Shown: in pieces, positions 44,420-53,605 of the stretch
How positions within the stretch are numbered: position 1 is the stretch's first letter
Layout of the letters: the number at the start of each line of letters is the position of its first letter
Assembly: GCF_018408855.1 (NCBI RefSeq)
Contig: NZ_AP024325.1
Span: forward strand, 1,488,001 to 1,552,000
Source of the DNA: Caballeronia sp. NK8
Lineage (GTDB): Bacteria; Pseudomonadota; Gammaproteobacteria; Burkholderiales; Burkholderiaceae
Length of the DNA: 64,000 bases
Direction of reading: 5' to 3'
Notes under the pieces: generated by a model
What the model saw: only the letters and a program-made list of their open reading frames with translations
Databases searched by the model: none
Told to the model about the DNA's origin: nothing
Translations under genes and position numbers: made by a program

Positions 44420-44433
44420 TTGATATGAAACAA
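44420..44433. promoter_or_regulatory. Candidate FNR/ANR box upstream of cyoA
   Basis: TTGAT-ATGA-AACAA matches the FNR/ANR consensus TTGAT-N4-ATCAA with one mismatch, 118 bp before the cyoA start. Anaerobic repression of cyo by FNR-type regulators is established in other proteobacteria; binding here is inferred. Confidence 0.4.
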
Positions 44434-44550
44434 TTTTCCTAACATTCGCACCATCGCGAAAAAACGCGCGTGGCATGATCCTGACGCGGCGCAACGCCGT
44501 GCGGCGGCGTTCTTCCCCGGACGCTTCGATCATAGAAACCAGCGAATGCA

Positions 44551-45438
44551 ATGAATGAAAATACCCAACGTTTAGCAGTGCCATTGTTATCGGGGTTGAT
44601 AGCCAGTCTCTGTCTTTCGGGATGCAAGCTGGAGGTGTTGGACTCGAAAGGCGTGATCGGCGCAGCGGAATCCTCGCTGATCGCCACCGCGACTTACGCC
44701 ATGCTTCTTGTCGTGGTCCCGGTGATTCTGCTCACCCTGTTTTTCGCATGGCGCTATCGGGCGTCCAACAGGAACGCCACCTATGCGCCGAAGTGGGCGC
44801 ACTCCACGGCCATCGAAGTGGTGGTCTGGGTGATTCCGGCGATCATCATCCTGTACCTCGGCATCCTGACGTGGAAAACCACGCATGAGCTCGATCCGTA
44901 CAAGCCGCTGGAATCGAACGTCAAGCCGATCAACGTCGAAGTCGTGGCGCTGGACTGGAAGTGGCTGTTCATCTATCCCGACCTGGGCGTGGCGTCGGTC
45001 AACCAGCTCGCGTTTCCGGTCGGCACGCCGGTGAACTTCCGCATCACGTCGGATTCGGTGATGAACTCGTTCTTCATCCCGCAACTGGGCAGCCAGATCT
45101 ACGCAATGGCCGGCATGCAGACGAAGCTGCACCTGCTGACCGATCACGCGGGCGACTACGCGGGCATCTCGGCGAACTACAGCGGCAAAGGCTTCTCCGA
45201 CATGAAGTTCCGCGCACTGGCGATGTCCAGCGCAGACTTCGACGCGTGGGTCAAGAAGGTCAAGACCGCGCCCGAGAACCTGAGCATGGACGTCTACGCC
45301 GGCGTCGCGCGCCCGAGCGAGAAGGTCGCGGTGCGCTATTTCTCGACCGTCGATCCGAAGCTGTTCAAGAACATCGTCGGCAAATACAACAACGGCCGCT
45401 TCGATGTGAATGGCGACAACTGTGTAACAAAGGGGTAA
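44551..45438 (+). CDS. cyoA: Cytochrome bo ubiquinol oxidase subunit II
   Basis: This 295-residue subunit of the bo3-type quinol oxidase has a lipoprotein signal peptide (LIASLCLSGCKLEV, lipobox LSGC) and two membrane spans (YAMLLVVVPVILLTLFFAW and STAIEVVVWVIPAIIILYLG). A periplasmic cupredoxin-like domain follows (VVALDWKWLFIYPDLGVASV, SFFIPQLGSQIYAMAGMQTK). The CuA ligands of cytochrome c oxidases are absent, as expected for quinol oxidases. It is the first gene of cyoABCD; cyoB follows after three bases. The oxidase couples ubiquinol oxidation to oxygen reduction and proton pumping. An FNR-like box upstream suggests oxygen control. Confidence 0.95.
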   Translation: MNENTQRLAVPLLSGLIASLCLSGCKLEVLDSKGVIGAAESSLIATATYAMLLVVVPVILLTLFFAWRYRASNRNATYAPKWAHSTAIEVVVWVIPAIIILYLGILTWKTTHELDPYKPLESNVKPINVEVVALDWKWLFIYPDLGVASVNQLAFPVGTPVNFRITSDSVMNSFFIPQLGSQIYAMAGMQTKLHLLTDHAGDYAGISANYSGKGFSDMKFRALAMSSADFDAWVKKVKTAPENLSMDVYAGVARPSEKVAVRYFSTVDPKLFKNIVGKYNNGRFDVNGDNCVTKG

Positions 45439-45441
45439 GCC

Positions 45442-47451
45442 ATGTTCGGCAAATTAACGCTTGAGGCGATCCCGTACCACGAGCCCATCATCATGGGGGC
45501 GACCGTCTTCATGGCGATCCTCGCGCTCGGTACGGTCGCCCTTCTCACCAAACTCGGCAAATGGGGCTGGCTCTGGCGCGAGTATCTGACTTCGGTCGAT
45601 CACAAGCGCATCGGCGTCATGTATCTCGTCGTCGCCGGGCTGATGCTCGTGCGCGGCTTCGCCGACGCCGTCATGATGCGCGCGCAGCAAGCCATCGCGA
45701 TGGATTCGCCGGGCTATCTGCCGCCGCATCACTTCGACCAGGTTTTCTCGGCGCACGGCACCATCATGATCTTCTTCATGGCCATGGCGCTGCTGGTCGC
45801 GTTCTTCAACCTCGTCGTGCCCCTGCAGATCGGCGCGCGTGACGTGGCATTCCCGTTCATCAACTCGCTCTCGTTCTGGATGACGGCCGTGGCCGCCATT
45901 CTGATCAACCTGTCGCTGTTCATCGGCGAGTTCTCGGCAACGGGCTGGCTCGCGTATCCGCCGCTCTCCGAGACGCAGTTCAGTCCGGGCGTCGGTGTCG
46001 ACTACTACATCTGGGCGTTGCAGTTGTCCGGCGTCGGCACGTTGCTGACGGCGGTGAACTTCTTCGTGACGATCGTGAAGATGCGCGCGCCCGGCATGAC
46101 GTGGATGAAGATGCCGGTCTTCACGTGGACGGCGTTCTGCTCGAACGTGCTGATCATGGCGACATTCCCGATCCTGACCGTGGCGCTCGCGCTGCTCGCG
46201 CTGGACCGCTACATGGGCATGCACTTCTTCACGAACGACGGCGGCGGCAACCCGATGGTCTATCTGAACCTGATCTGGGCCTGGGGTCACCCCGAGGTCT
46301 ACATTCTGGTTCTGCCCGCCTTCGGCATCTACTCGGAAGTGATCGCGACGTTCTCGAAGAAGCCGCTGTTCGGCTATCGCATGATGGTGTATGCGACGTG
46401 CTGCATCATGGTGCTGTCGTTCCTCGTGTGGCTGCACCACTTCTTCACGATGGGCTCGGGCGCGAACGTCAATGCCTTCTTCGGCATTATGACGATGATC
46501 ATCTCCATCCCCACCGGCGTGAAGATCTTCAACTGGCTCTTCACCATGTACCGCGGCCGCGTGCAGTTCACCACGCCCGTGCTGTGGACCATCGGCTTCG
46601 TCATCACCTTCACGCTCGGCGGCATGACCGGCGTGATGCTGGCGATTCCGGGCGCGGACTTCGTGCTGCACAACTCGCTGTTCCTGATCGCCCACTTCCA
46701 TAACGCGATCATCGGCGGCGTGGTGTTCGGCTACTTCGCGGGCGTGCAGTACTGGTGGCCGAAGGTGTTCGGCTTCAAGCTCGACGAGAAGCTCGGCCGC
46801 AACGCGTTCATCTGCTGGTTCGTGGGCTTCTTCGTGGCGTTCGTGCCGATCTACATCCTCGGCTTCATGGGCGCGACGCGCCGCCTGAATCACTACGACA
46901 ACCCGGCATGGCAGCCGTACTTCATCGTCGCCGCTGTCGGCGTGGCGATCATCGCGGTGGGCGTCGTGTTCCAGGTCGCGCAGATCGTGGTCAGTATCAT
47001 CCGCCGCAATCAGCCTGCGTATCGCGACGTCACGGGCGATCCGTGGAACGCCCGCACGCTGGAATGGACCATGAGCTCGCCGCCGCCCGTCTACAACTTC
47101 GCGAATATCCCGGCTGTACGCGAACTCGACGATTTCGCCGATGCCAAGGAACACGGCCGCATCGATGCGCGTCCGTTCGGCGACATCCACATGCCGTCGA
47201 ATACGAGCGCGGGTCTGGTGATCGGTCTGTTCGCGCTGGCGTTCGGTTTCGCCGCGATCTGGCACATCTGGTGGCTGGCTATCGTGGGTCTCGTCGGCAT
47301 CGTCGCGACGGCGATCGGTTACAGCTTCCGTGAGAACGCCGGCTTCATCATCCCGGCCGCGACCGTGAAGTCAACCGAAGAGCGCAATCGCCCGCCGAAA
47401 GCGCCCGCGAAGGCAGGTGCTGCGCGCGAACTCGAACTGGAGGCAATGTAA
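45442..47451 (+). CDS. cyoB: Cytochrome bo ubiquinol oxidase subunit I
   Basis: This 669-residue catalytic subunit binds heme b, heme o and CuB. Its His ligands sit in [20 protein letters not shown] (low-spin heme), [20 protein letters not shown] (CuB His with the HPEVY Tyr crosslink motif), [11 protein letters not shown] (CuB His pair) and [18 protein letters not shown] (high-spin heme His). GFMGATRRL and [10 protein letters not shown] match the quinol-oxidase branch. There are about fourteen or fifteen spans. It is the core of the operon, between cyoA (3-bp gap) and cyoC (start and stop overlap by 1 bp). Length is typical of CyoB. Confidence 0.96.
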   Translation: MFGKLTLEAIPYHEPIIMGATVFMAILALGTVALLTKLGKWGWLWREYLTSVDHKRIGVMYLVVAGLMLVRGFADAVMMRAQQAIAMDSPGYLPPHHFDQVFSAHGTIMIFFMAMALLVAFFNLVVPLQIGARDVAFPFINSLSFWMTAVAAILINLSLFIGEFSATGWLAYPPLSETQFSPGVGVDYYIWALQLSGVGTLLTAVNFFVTIVKMRAPGMTWMKMPVFTWTAFCSNVLIMATFPILTVALALLALDRYMGMHFFTNDGGGNPMVYLNLIWAWGHPEVYILVLPAFGIYSEVIATFSKKPLFGYRMMVYATCCIMVLSFLVWLHHFFTMGSGANVNAFFGIMTMIISIPTGVKIFNWLFTMYRGRVQFTTPVLWTIGFVITFTLGGMTGVMLAIPGADFVLHNSLFLIAHFHNAIIGGVVFGYFAGVQYWWPKVFGFKLDEKLGRNAFICWFVGFFVAFVPIYILGFMGATRRLNHYDNPAWQPYFIVAAVGVAIIAVGVVFQVAQIVVSIIRRNQPAYRDVTGDPWNARTLEWTMSSPPPVYNFANIPAVRELDDFADAKEHGRIDARPFGDIHMPSNTSAGLVIGLFALAFGFAAIWHIWWLAIVGLVGIVATAIGYSFRENAGFIIPAATVKSTEERNRPPKAPAKAGAARELELEAM

Positions 47452-48053
47452 TGTCGCAATCGACACTGTCCGCGCAACACGCGCACGAGCATGAGCACCA
47501 GTCGCATTCGGTGTTCGGCTTCTGGGCCTACCTGATGACCGACTGCGTGCTGTTCGCGTCGCTCTTCGCAACGTTTGCGATGTTCGCGATGCAGACGGCA
47601 GGTGGCCCGACGGCCAAGGATCTGTTCAACCTGACGGATGTCGCGTACGAAACGGCGCTCCTGCTCACGAGCAGCCTGACCTTCGGTCTCGCGATGATCT
47701 CCGCGACGCGCCGCAAGTCAGGCGCGACGCTCGCGTGGCTGCTCGTCACGGCGGCGCTCGGCGTGGGCTTCCTGTGGCTGGAGATGCACGAGTTCGCGCA
47801 TCTCGTCGCCGAAGGCGCGGGTCCGCAACGCAGCGCGTTCTGGTCGGCGTTCTTCACGCTGGTCGGCACACACGGCCTGCACGTCACCATCGGTCTGATC
47901 TGGCTGGTCGTGCTGGCCGTGCAGATCGTGCGCAAGCCGCAGATGAGCGAGCGCGATCTGCGCCGCCTCGCGTGCCTGAGCCTCTTCTGGCACTTCCTGG
48001 ACATCGTCTGGATTTGCGTGTTTTCCTTCGTCTATCTTGGGAGCGTGGTCTGA
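47451..48053 (+). CDS. cyoC: Cytochrome bo ubiquinol oxidase subunit III
   Basis: This 200-residue membrane subunit has five spans (FGFWAYLMTDCVLFASLFAT, LLLTSSLTFGLAMIS, LAWLLVTAALGVGFLW, GTHGLHVTIGLIWLVVLAVQ, ALFWHFLDIVWICVFSFVYL-like). It retains the family's WLEMHEFAHL motif and the terminal WHFLDIVWICVFSFVYLGSV. It starts within the last base of cyoB and its stop overlaps cyoD by one base, so translation is coupled. A short His-rich N-terminus (HAHEHEHQSH) is common in Burkholderia homologues. Confidence 0.95.
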   Translation: MSQSTLSAQHAHEHEHQSHSVFGFWAYLMTDCVLFASLFATFAMFAMQTAGGPTAKDLFNLTDVAYETALLLTSSLTFGLAMISATRRKSGATLAWLLVTAALGVGFLWLEMHEFAHLVAEGAGPQRSAFWSAFFTLVGTHGLHVTIGLIWLVVLAVQIVRKPQMSERDLRRLACLSLFWHFLDIVWICVFSFVYLGSVV

Positions 48054-48385
48054 TGGCACATACGCATACCGAATCAAGCGATTTCCCGCACGTCACCGTG
48101 CGCGGCTATCTCATCGGCTTCGTGCTGGCTGTCGTGCTGACCGTGGCTTCGTTCTGGGCCGCGACCTCGGGCGCGTTCAAAGGCGAAGGCGCGATCGTCG
48201 CGCTCGCGGTGCTCGCCGCGATACAGGTCATTGTGCATGTCGTGTGCTTCCTGCACGTGAACGCGTCGAAGGGACAGCGCTGGCACGCGATGTCGTTCGC
48301 TTACACCATCCTCATGTCGTTGATCCTGATCGTCGGCACGGTGTGGGTGATGCATAACGTGCATATGCTGATGATGGCGCGATAA
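48053..48385 (+). CDS. cyoD: Cytochrome bo ubiquinol oxidase subunit IV
   Basis: This 110-residue protein has three membrane spans (VRGYLIGFVLAVVLTVASFW, VALAVLAAIQVIVHVVCFLH, FAYTILMSLILIVGTVWVMH) and the CyoD family layout. It assists assembly of the CuB site in subunit I. The ATG overlaps the cyoC stop (TGATG). No cyoE (heme o synthase) gene follows; it must be elsewhere. A strong intrinsic terminator 30 bp downstream closes the operon. Confidence 0.94.
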   Translation: MAHTHTESSDFPHVTVRGYLIGFVLAVVLTVASFWAATSGAFKGEGAIVALAVLAAIQVIVHVVCFLHVNASKGQRWHAMSFAYTILMSLILIVGTVWVMHNVHMLMMAR

Positions 48386-48414
48386 CCCGTTCGGATTCCT
48401 CGAGCGATCGAAAG

Positions 48415-48443
48415 GCGGCCCCGTTACAGGGGCCGCTTTTTTT
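48415..48443 (+). terminator. Rho-independent terminator after cyoABCD
   Basis: GCGGCCCC and GGGGCCGC form an 8-bp GC-only stem with a six-base loop, followed by seven Ts. It ends the cyo operon. Confidence 0.92.
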
Positions 48444-48507
48444 CGTCCCTGCACGAATTCGGCATCCGATGAAGAATCTTGACAATTCCCGCGACGAGGC
48501 AGAATAT

Positions 48508-48546
48508 TTGTCCATAATTTGATTTATACATCCACAATATGGACAA
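48508..48546. promoter_or_regulatory. Inverted-repeat operator before the dioxygenase operon
   Basis: TTGTCCATA (48508-48516) and TATGGACAA (48538-48546) are perfect inverted repeats with a 21-bp AT-rich spacer. The second arm ends 10 bp before the dioxygenase ATG. The IclR gene at the end of this operon is the obvious candidate ligand-responsive binder. The region also must contain the promoter, so repression by occlusion is likely. Confidence 0.6.
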
Positions 48547-48555
48547 GGAGACGCG

Positions 48556-49083
48556 ATGAGCGCGCCAAAGCCCGCGGCGGATGCCATGACGCCGTATCAA
48601 CTTCCCTTCCCGAAAGAAGCGCAGAAAGAAATCGTCATCGGTCATGCGATTCCGACCGACGAGCGCGAATGGGTTCCGCAAGCCGAAAACGTCTGGTTTC
48701 GCCCGCTGTGCCTGAACGTATCGACCGGCTACTGGATGAACCTCCTGCGCGTGCGCAAATCCGGCGTGCTGTCGCGTCATCGTCATCCGCAAGCAGTGCA
48801 CGGCATGGTGTTGAAGGGCCGCTGGCGGTATCTGGAGCATGACTGGGAAGCGACTGAAGGCAGCTATGTCTTCGAACCGCCCGGCGAAACCCACACGCTG
48901 TACGTGCCCGAAGACGTGGAAGAGATGATCACGTACTTCCAGGTGAACGGCGTGATGTTCTATTGCGACCCATACGGCAATTACACCGGCTACGAAGACG
49001 TGTTCACCAAGGTCGACATGTGCCGCAAGCATTACGAGTCAGTTGGTCTCGGCGCGGATTTCGTCGACCAGTTCATCCGCTGA
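48556..49083 (+). CDS. 2,4'-dihydroxyacetophenone dioxygenase-family cupin
   Basis: This 175-residue cupin has the metal-binding pattern of the family. LSRHRHPQAVHGMVLKGRWR gives His ligands and the following Gly-rich turn, and SYVFEPPGETHTLYVPED gives the second cupin motif with its His. The founding enzyme splits 2,4'-dihydroxyacetophenone with oxygen to 4-hydroxybenzoate and formate. It starts at an ATG with AAGGAGA upstream. It leads a four-gene run (MFS transporter, SDR oxidoreductase, IclR regulator), so the cluster probably imports and degrades an aromatic ketone or a related acid. The substrate is inferred at family level only. Confidence 0.85.
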   Translation: MSAPKPAADAMTPYQLPFPKEAQKEIVIGHAIPTDEREWVPQAENVWFRPLCLNVSTGYWMNLLRVRKSGVLSRHRHPQAVHGMVLKGRWRYLEHDWEATEGSYVFEPPGETHTLYVPEDVEEMITYFQVNGVMFYCDPYGNYTGYEDVFTKVDMCRKHYESVGLGADFVDQFIR

Positions 49084-49133
49084 TTTCCCAAACCACCTCT
49101 ATCAGACTCACAAGAGCATTCGGAGGGGACAAC

Positions 49134-50435
49134 ATGTTGGAAAAATCACCGCGCCTGAAGCGCGTTCAGATCGTCGCGATCACGTTTTTGATGCTCGCGG
49201 GCATCGTCAATTATCTCGATCGCAGCACGCTCTCGATCGCGAATCACTCCGTTACGCAGGAACTCGGGCTGTCCGCGTCGCAGATGGGCCTGCTGCTCTC
49301 CGCGTTCTCGTTCGCGTATGCGTTCTCGCAGTTGCCCATCGGCGCGATGCTCGATCGCTTCGGCGCGCGCGTCATGCTCGGCCTCGGGATGTTCGTGTGG
49401 TCGGTCGCGCAGTTGTTCGGCGGGCTCGTGACGAACCTGCATCAGTTCCTCGCGGCGCGCATCGCGCTCGGCATCGGCGAAGCGCCGCAGTTTCCCGCCG
49501 GCGCGAAGGTCGTGTCCGAATGGTTCGCGCAACGCGAACGCGGCAAGCCGACCGGCATCTTCGTCACCTCATCGACGATCGGACCCGCGCTCGCGCCGCC
49601 GATCCTCACCGTGCTGCTGCTCAACTTCGGCTGGCGCAACATGTTCGTGATCATGGGCGTGCTCGGGATTGCGGTGTCGATCGGCTGGTACATCGTGTAT
49701 CGCAATCGCCGCGATGTGAAGCTCGAATCGCAGGAACTCGCGCATCTCACCGAAGGCGAGCCCGCGCAGCGCGCGGAACGCAACATGACCTTCGCGGAAT
49801 GGCGCGGCCTGTTCGGCAAGGCGACGACGTGGGGCATGATATTCGGCTTCATGGGCGTGATCTACATGGTGTGGCTGTATCTCACGTGGCTGCCCGCGTA
49901 TCTCGAACATGAGCGCCATCTGACGATCGCGAAGACTGGCTGGGTCGTGACGATTCCGTATCTCGCAGGCACGCTCGGCATGCTGTCGTCGGGCTTCATC
50001 GCCGATGGTCTGATGGCGCGCGGCGTCGCCCCGATCCGCAGCCGCAAATGGCCGATCTGCTCGGGTCTCATCGGCGGCGCGCTTTTCACGGTGCCGGCCG
50101 CGTTCACGCCGAATCTCACGCTCGCGATCGTCTATCTCTCCGCCGCGATGTTCTTCGTCAACATGGCGAGCGGCGCGGCATGGGCGCTCGTTTCCGTCGC
50201 CGCGCCGCGCCACATGGTCGCGTCGCTCGGCAGTATCCAGAACTTCGGCGGTTACTTCGGCGGCTCGTTCGCGCCGTTCATCACCGGCCTCGTCGTCGAC
50301 AAGACGCACTCGTTCGTGAACGCGTTCCTGATCAGCGCGGGCGTCGCGTTCGCCGCCGCGCTCGTCTACATGTTCGTCGTACGCGCACCGATCGAAGACG
50401 CCGAACAGCAAGCCGCACCCGTTCCCGTCGTCTAA
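49134..50435 (+). CDS. MFS transporter (ACS/hexuronate-type)
   Basis: This 433-residue inner-membrane transporter has twelve predicted spans in two halves. The first half carries MLAGIVNYLDRSTLSIANHS and the MFS motif A relative GAMLDRFGARVMLGLG; IALGIGEAPQFPAGAKVVSE matches anion:cation symporter members that carry hexuronates, phthalates or aromatic acids. The start at 49134 has GGAGGGG seven bases upstream. It lies 50 bp after the dioxygenase gene and 11 bp before the SDR gene, so it is the likely importer for the pathway substrate. Its final 30 residues are a charged cytoplasmic tail. Confidence 0.9.
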   Translation: MLEKSPRLKRVQIVAITFLMLAGIVNYLDRSTLSIANHSVTQELGLSASQMGLLLSAFSFAYAFSQLPIGAMLDRFGARVMLGLGMFVWSVAQLFGGLVTNLHQFLAARIALGIGEAPQFPAGAKVVSEWFAQRERGKPTGIFVTSSTIGPALAPPILTVLLLNFGWRNMFVIMGVLGIAVSIGWYIVYRNRRDVKLESQELAHLTEGEPAQRAERNMTFAEWRGLFGKATTWGMIFGFMGVIYMVWLYLTWLPAYLEHERHLTIAKTGWVVTIPYLAGTLGMLSSGFIADGLMARGVAPIRSRKWPICSGLIGGALFTVPAAFTPNLTLAIVYLSAAMFFVNMASGAAWALVSVAAPRHMVASLGSIQNFGGYFGGSFAPFITGLVVDKTHSFVNAFLISAGVAFAAALVYMFVVRAPIEDAEQQAAPVPVV

Positions 50436-50446
50436 ATCACAACGTT

Positions 50447-51175
50447 ATGACTTTTCAGGCTGATCTCTTCAAGGGCAAGACCGTCCTCGTGACCGGCGGC
50501 ACGCAGGGCATCGGCGCGGGCATCGCGCAGCAGTTCGCCGCGCTCGGCGCGCGCGTGATCGCGGCGGGCCTCGCGCCGACCGTAGCCCAACGTGACGCAC
50601 TCGGCGATGGCGTCGAACTCGCCGCGCTCGATGTCGCCGATGCCGCCAGCGCCGCCGCGCTGTTCGGCACGCTCGACGCGCTCGACGTGCTCGTCAACTG
50701 CGCGGGCATGATCCGTCGCGGCGACGAGCACGACATCGAAACGTTCGAGCGCGTGATCGCCGTGAATCTCAACGGCACGATGCGCATGTGCGCCGCCGCG
50801 CGTCCCTTGCTCGCGAAGAGCAAGGGTTCGATCGTCAACACGGCCTCGATGCTGACGTTCTTCGGCGGCGGGCTCGTGCCCGCGTACAGCGCGAGCAAGG
50901 GCGGCGTCGCGCAACTGACGAAGTCGCTCGCCATCGCCTACGCGGCCGATGGCATCCGCGTGAACGCCGTCGCGCCCGGCTGGATCGCGACGCCGCTGAC
51001 GCAGGCGCTCCAGGAAGACGATGGCCGTTCGCAGGCCATCCTCGAACGCACGCCGATGAAGCGCTGGGGCTTGCCGGAAGACGTCGCGCGCGTGACGGCG
51101 TTTCTCGCGTCGCCGGCGGCGTCGTTCATGACCGGCGCGATCGTGCCCGTCGACGGCGGCTATCTCGTGGCATGA
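50447..51175 (+). CDS. SDR-family oxidoreductase
   Basis: This 242-residue short-chain dehydrogenase/reductase has the NAD(P)-binding TGGTQGIG motif at residues 16-23, NCAG in the middle and the catalytic Ser/Tyr/Lys set (NTASML and YSASKGG). RVNAVAPGWIATPL is the conserved loop after the active site. The first acid after strand two is not an Asp, so NADP+ or NAD+ choice is unclear. It is the third gene of the dioxygenase operon, and its stop overlaps the IclR start by four bases (ATGA). It should oxidise or reduce an alcohol/ketone intermediate. Confidence 0.9.
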   Translation: MTFQADLFKGKTVLVTGGTQGIGAGIAQQFAALGARVIAAGLAPTVAQRDALGDGVELAALDVADAASAAALFGTLDALDVLVNCAGMIRRGDEHDIETFERVIAVNLNGTMRMCAAARPLLAKSKGSIVNTASMLTFFGGGLVPAYSASKGGVAQLTKSLAIAYAADGIRVNAVAPGWIATPLTQALQEDDGRSQAILERTPMKRWGLPEDVARVTAFLASPAASFMTGAIVPVDGGYLVA

Positions 51176-51984
51176 TTCGCAGCATCATGCTGACCGACAC
51201 CACCGCTCTCGACGCCGCCAAAGCCAGCGGCACCGCCGCCTTTTCGAAGTTCATGGCGGTGCTGCAGGTCATCGCCGATGCCGACGAGCCGCCGAGCATC
51301 GCGCGGCTCACGGCGGCGAGCGGCTATCCGCGTCCGACGGTGTATCGCATCGTCGGCGCGCTGATCGCGGAGGGGCTGGTGGTCGAGAGCGCGCGCGGCG
51401 GCTGTTACGCGCTCGGCCCGCGCCTGATGTCGCTCGCGAGCCGCAGCTGGGAACGCTCGGACTTGCGCATCGCCGCCGCCGACGCGCTGCAGACCTTGCG
51501 CGACGCCACCCAGGAAACCGTGCACCTCGCGGTGCGCAGCGGCTCGGAGATGGTGTACGTCGAAAAGCTCGAAAGCCCGCACGCGGTGCGCATGGCCTCG
51601 CGCATCGGCACGCGCGTGACGCTCTATTCGAGTTCCGTCGGCAAGGCTTATCTGTCGACGCAGACGCCCGCCGAACGCGATGCGCTGCTGCAAGGCATCG
51701 CGTTCGAGCGCTTCACGCCGAATACGATCATCGAGCGCGCCGCGCTCGACGCCGAACTCGACGCGACCCGCGCGCGCGGATACGCGGAGGACCGCGAGGA
51801 AAACGAGGCGCAGATTTTCTGCTACGGCAGCGCGATCGTCGGCGCGAACGGTGCGACGCTCGGCTGCGTGAGCGTCAGTATTCCGCTGTTCAGAAAGTGC
51901 GCGACGCCGCTTGAAACTTACATCACGCCGCTCAGAGAAGCGTGCCGGGCGATCGCGGAGCGCATGAGCCCCGGCACGCGTTGA
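51172..51984 (+). CDS. IclR-family regulator of the dioxygenase operon
   Basis: This 270-residue protein starts with a winged helix-turn-helix (FMAVLQVIADADEPPSIARL, then SGYPRPTVYRIVGALIAEGL) followed by an effector-binding IclR domain (QETVHLAVRSGSEMVYVEKL, RARGYAEDREENEAQIFCYG, TLGCVSVSIPL). It overlaps the SDR gene by four bases; a second ATG at 51187 is also possible. As the last gene of the operon it probably controls the cluster from the inverted repeat at 48508-48546 and so also regulates itself. The ligand is likely an aromatic acid or the pathway substrate. Confidence 0.9.
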   Translation: MIRSIMLTDTTALDAAKASGTAAFSKFMAVLQVIADADEPPSIARLTAASGYPRPTVYRIVGALIAEGLVVESARGGCYALGPRLMSLASRSWERSDLRIAAADALQTLRDATQETVHLAVRSGSEMVYVEKLESPHAVRMASRIGTRVTLYSSSVGKAYLSTQTPAERDALLQGIAFERFTPNTIIERAALDAELDATRARGYAEDREENEAQIFCYGSAIVGANGATLGCVSVSIPLFRKCATPLETYITPLREACRAIAERMSPGTR

Positions 51985-51988
51985 TGAA

Positions 51989-53476
51989 TTATCGTCGCGC
52001 TGTCGCCGCGTAGTGCGCGATGAGCGTCGGCAGGCGCGGCAGCGTGTGCGGCCAATGCGTCGCCTCACGCGCGAGACGCGCCGCAAGACTCCTGCAACTG
52101 AACTGATCCGCCGCGAGCCGCACGATCACCTTGCGCGCGATCTTCCATACATCGACATTGGGCGCGATCTCCTGCGCCACGCGCTCGATGCGCTCCATCG
52201 CCCGCGACAACAGCACCGCGCGCGACGCGATGCGCCCGTGCCCCGCGCTGAACATATGCTCGGCGGGCGCCTTGCCGATCGCGCCGAACAGTTGCGCCAC
52301 GCCCACGCCGTGCCGCGCGTGCGGCGACGCAAAGCGCTCGGCCTCGCGCCGATACGTCGCTTCGACCCGCACTTCATGATGCGTCGCGTTCGTCGCGGGC
52401 CGGCCGTGTTCGAGATGCGCGCGCGCCGCCGCCTTGTGATCGCCCGACATGAGCGCATGCGACACGCCGACGAGAAAATCACGCTCGTGCGCGGCGAAAA
52501 TCATCAACGGGTTATCGGCTTCCAGGACGATCTGGCCGCGCGTCCCGGGCTCGATGCTCACGCGCGCGCCCGCCGCATCTAGCCCCGCGTGATATACGCC
52601 AACATCGAGCGACATTTCGAAGAACGCTTCGATGAGCGTCGCGAGGACATCGGCCTGATCGAGCCCGCATGACGCAAGCGCGTCCGCATCCGATAGCGCG
52701 GCGGTCTCGATCGCGCGCGTGGTCAGCACCGCGTCGTTGCAGTAGTCCCACAGCACTTCGGGCACGGCGAGGCGGTCGTCGTCGCGCAGGCGAAAGCGCA
52801 GGTAGCTCTGATCAGCGGCGCGCTGGCGCAAGTCGATCATCGCGTCGACGCTTTCGCGCGCCCGCCGCACCCATTCCACCGGATGCATCTCGCGCGCCTG
52901 CGCCGAACGCCGTTCCGCGAAACGCGCCGCCGCGAGCGCGAGATCGAGATCATCGTCGAGTTCGGCGCGGGTGTCGGCGCGCAGCAGCGTTACGCGCACC
53001 GGCGTCTCGCCGATGCGCGCCGCATGCGTCTGCTCCGCGATGCCCGAACGCAGCGGCACATCGCTCAACCCGGTGAGTTCGAATGAAAGTGTGGCGGGAA
53101 ACGTCGCCCTGCAAGCCGCGCGAAAGGCGGCCGCGTCATAGGGCGTGAACAGTCCGTCGACTTCGTGCAAGGCGACGCGCACTGCCGTCTCCGCGAGCGC
53201 GGGATGACGCGCGAGCGTCCCGGAAGCGTTTTCCAGCACGCGTGAGAGTTGCGAGAGCGCGGGCACGCCTGCGCCGAGCGGCGCGGCGCGCGCACCGTGG
53301 GACGCGAAGAAGCGCGCCACGCGGGTGATCGCGGCGCCGTCGCTGGTCAGCTGGCTTTCGTGGACGAACGCCCGGCCAAGCCGCCAGAGCGTCGCGAGTC
53401 GTCGGACAGACAAATTCAGGCTCGCTGAAAGTGAGTTGAAACCGCTGAAAGACTGCGATGCCGCGCTGCGTGGCAT
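51989..53476 (-). CDS. ABC1/UbiB-family pseudokinase
   Basis: This 495-residue protein has the outline of ABC1/UbiB (ADCK) proteins: an RLATLWRLGRAFVHESQLTS-type N-terminus, ALHEVDGLFTPYDAAAFRAA, HPVEWVRRARESVDAMIDLR (the family's KELD-like region) and FRLRDDDRLAVPEVLWDYCN. The catalytic parts are ruined: the VAVKV lysine site reads VRVTL (160-164), HADxHPGN reads HAGLDAAG (296-303) and the metal-binding DFG region reads LEADN (318-322). So it cannot be an active kinase by the known mechanism; it may be a structural relative. Its C-terminal 130 residues look like an unrelated helical domain. It faces the IclR gene (4-bp gap), and upstream it is divergent from the serine hydrolase gene. A TTG at 53527 is an alternative start. 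Confidence 0.7.
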   Translation of the reverse strand: MPRSAASQSFSGFNSLSASLNLSVRRLATLWRLGRAFVHESQLTSDGAAITRVARFFASHGARAAPLGAGVPALSQLSRVLENASGTLARHPALAETAVRVALHEVDGLFTPYDAAAFRAACRATFPATLSFELTGLSDVPLRSGIAEQTHAARIGETPVRVTLLRADTRAELDDDLDLALAAARFAERRSAQAREMHPVEWVRRARESVDAMIDLRQRAADQSYLRFRLRDDDRLAVPEVLWDYCNDAVLTTRAIETAALSDADALASCGLDQADVLATLIEAFFEMSLDVGVYHAGLDAAGARVSIEPGTRGQIVLEADNPLMIFAAHERDFLVGVSHALMSGDHKAAARAHLEHGRPATNATHHEVRVEATYRREAERFASPHARHGVGVAQLFGAIGKAPAEHMFSAGHGRIASRAVLLSRAMERIERVAQEIAPNVDVWKIARKVIVRLAADQFSCRSLAARLAREATHWPHTLPRLPTLIAHYAATARR

Positions 53477-53605
53477 CCGGATTGCTCGATGTGTAACACG
53501 ATTCGGCGGAACCTGCACGCGGATCAAGCGAATCGTTCTTTGCGCTCGACCGTACTTTTTTGCTTCGGTATCCTGCTTATATCTTCATTCCGGCATCTCT
53601 TGCTC

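Noticed and set aside
45454-47265. 603-codon minus-strand frame opposite cyoB
   Set aside because: Its composition (His, Arg, Glu, Asp runs) is the mirror of the cyoB coding strand; cyoB has every catalytic motif.
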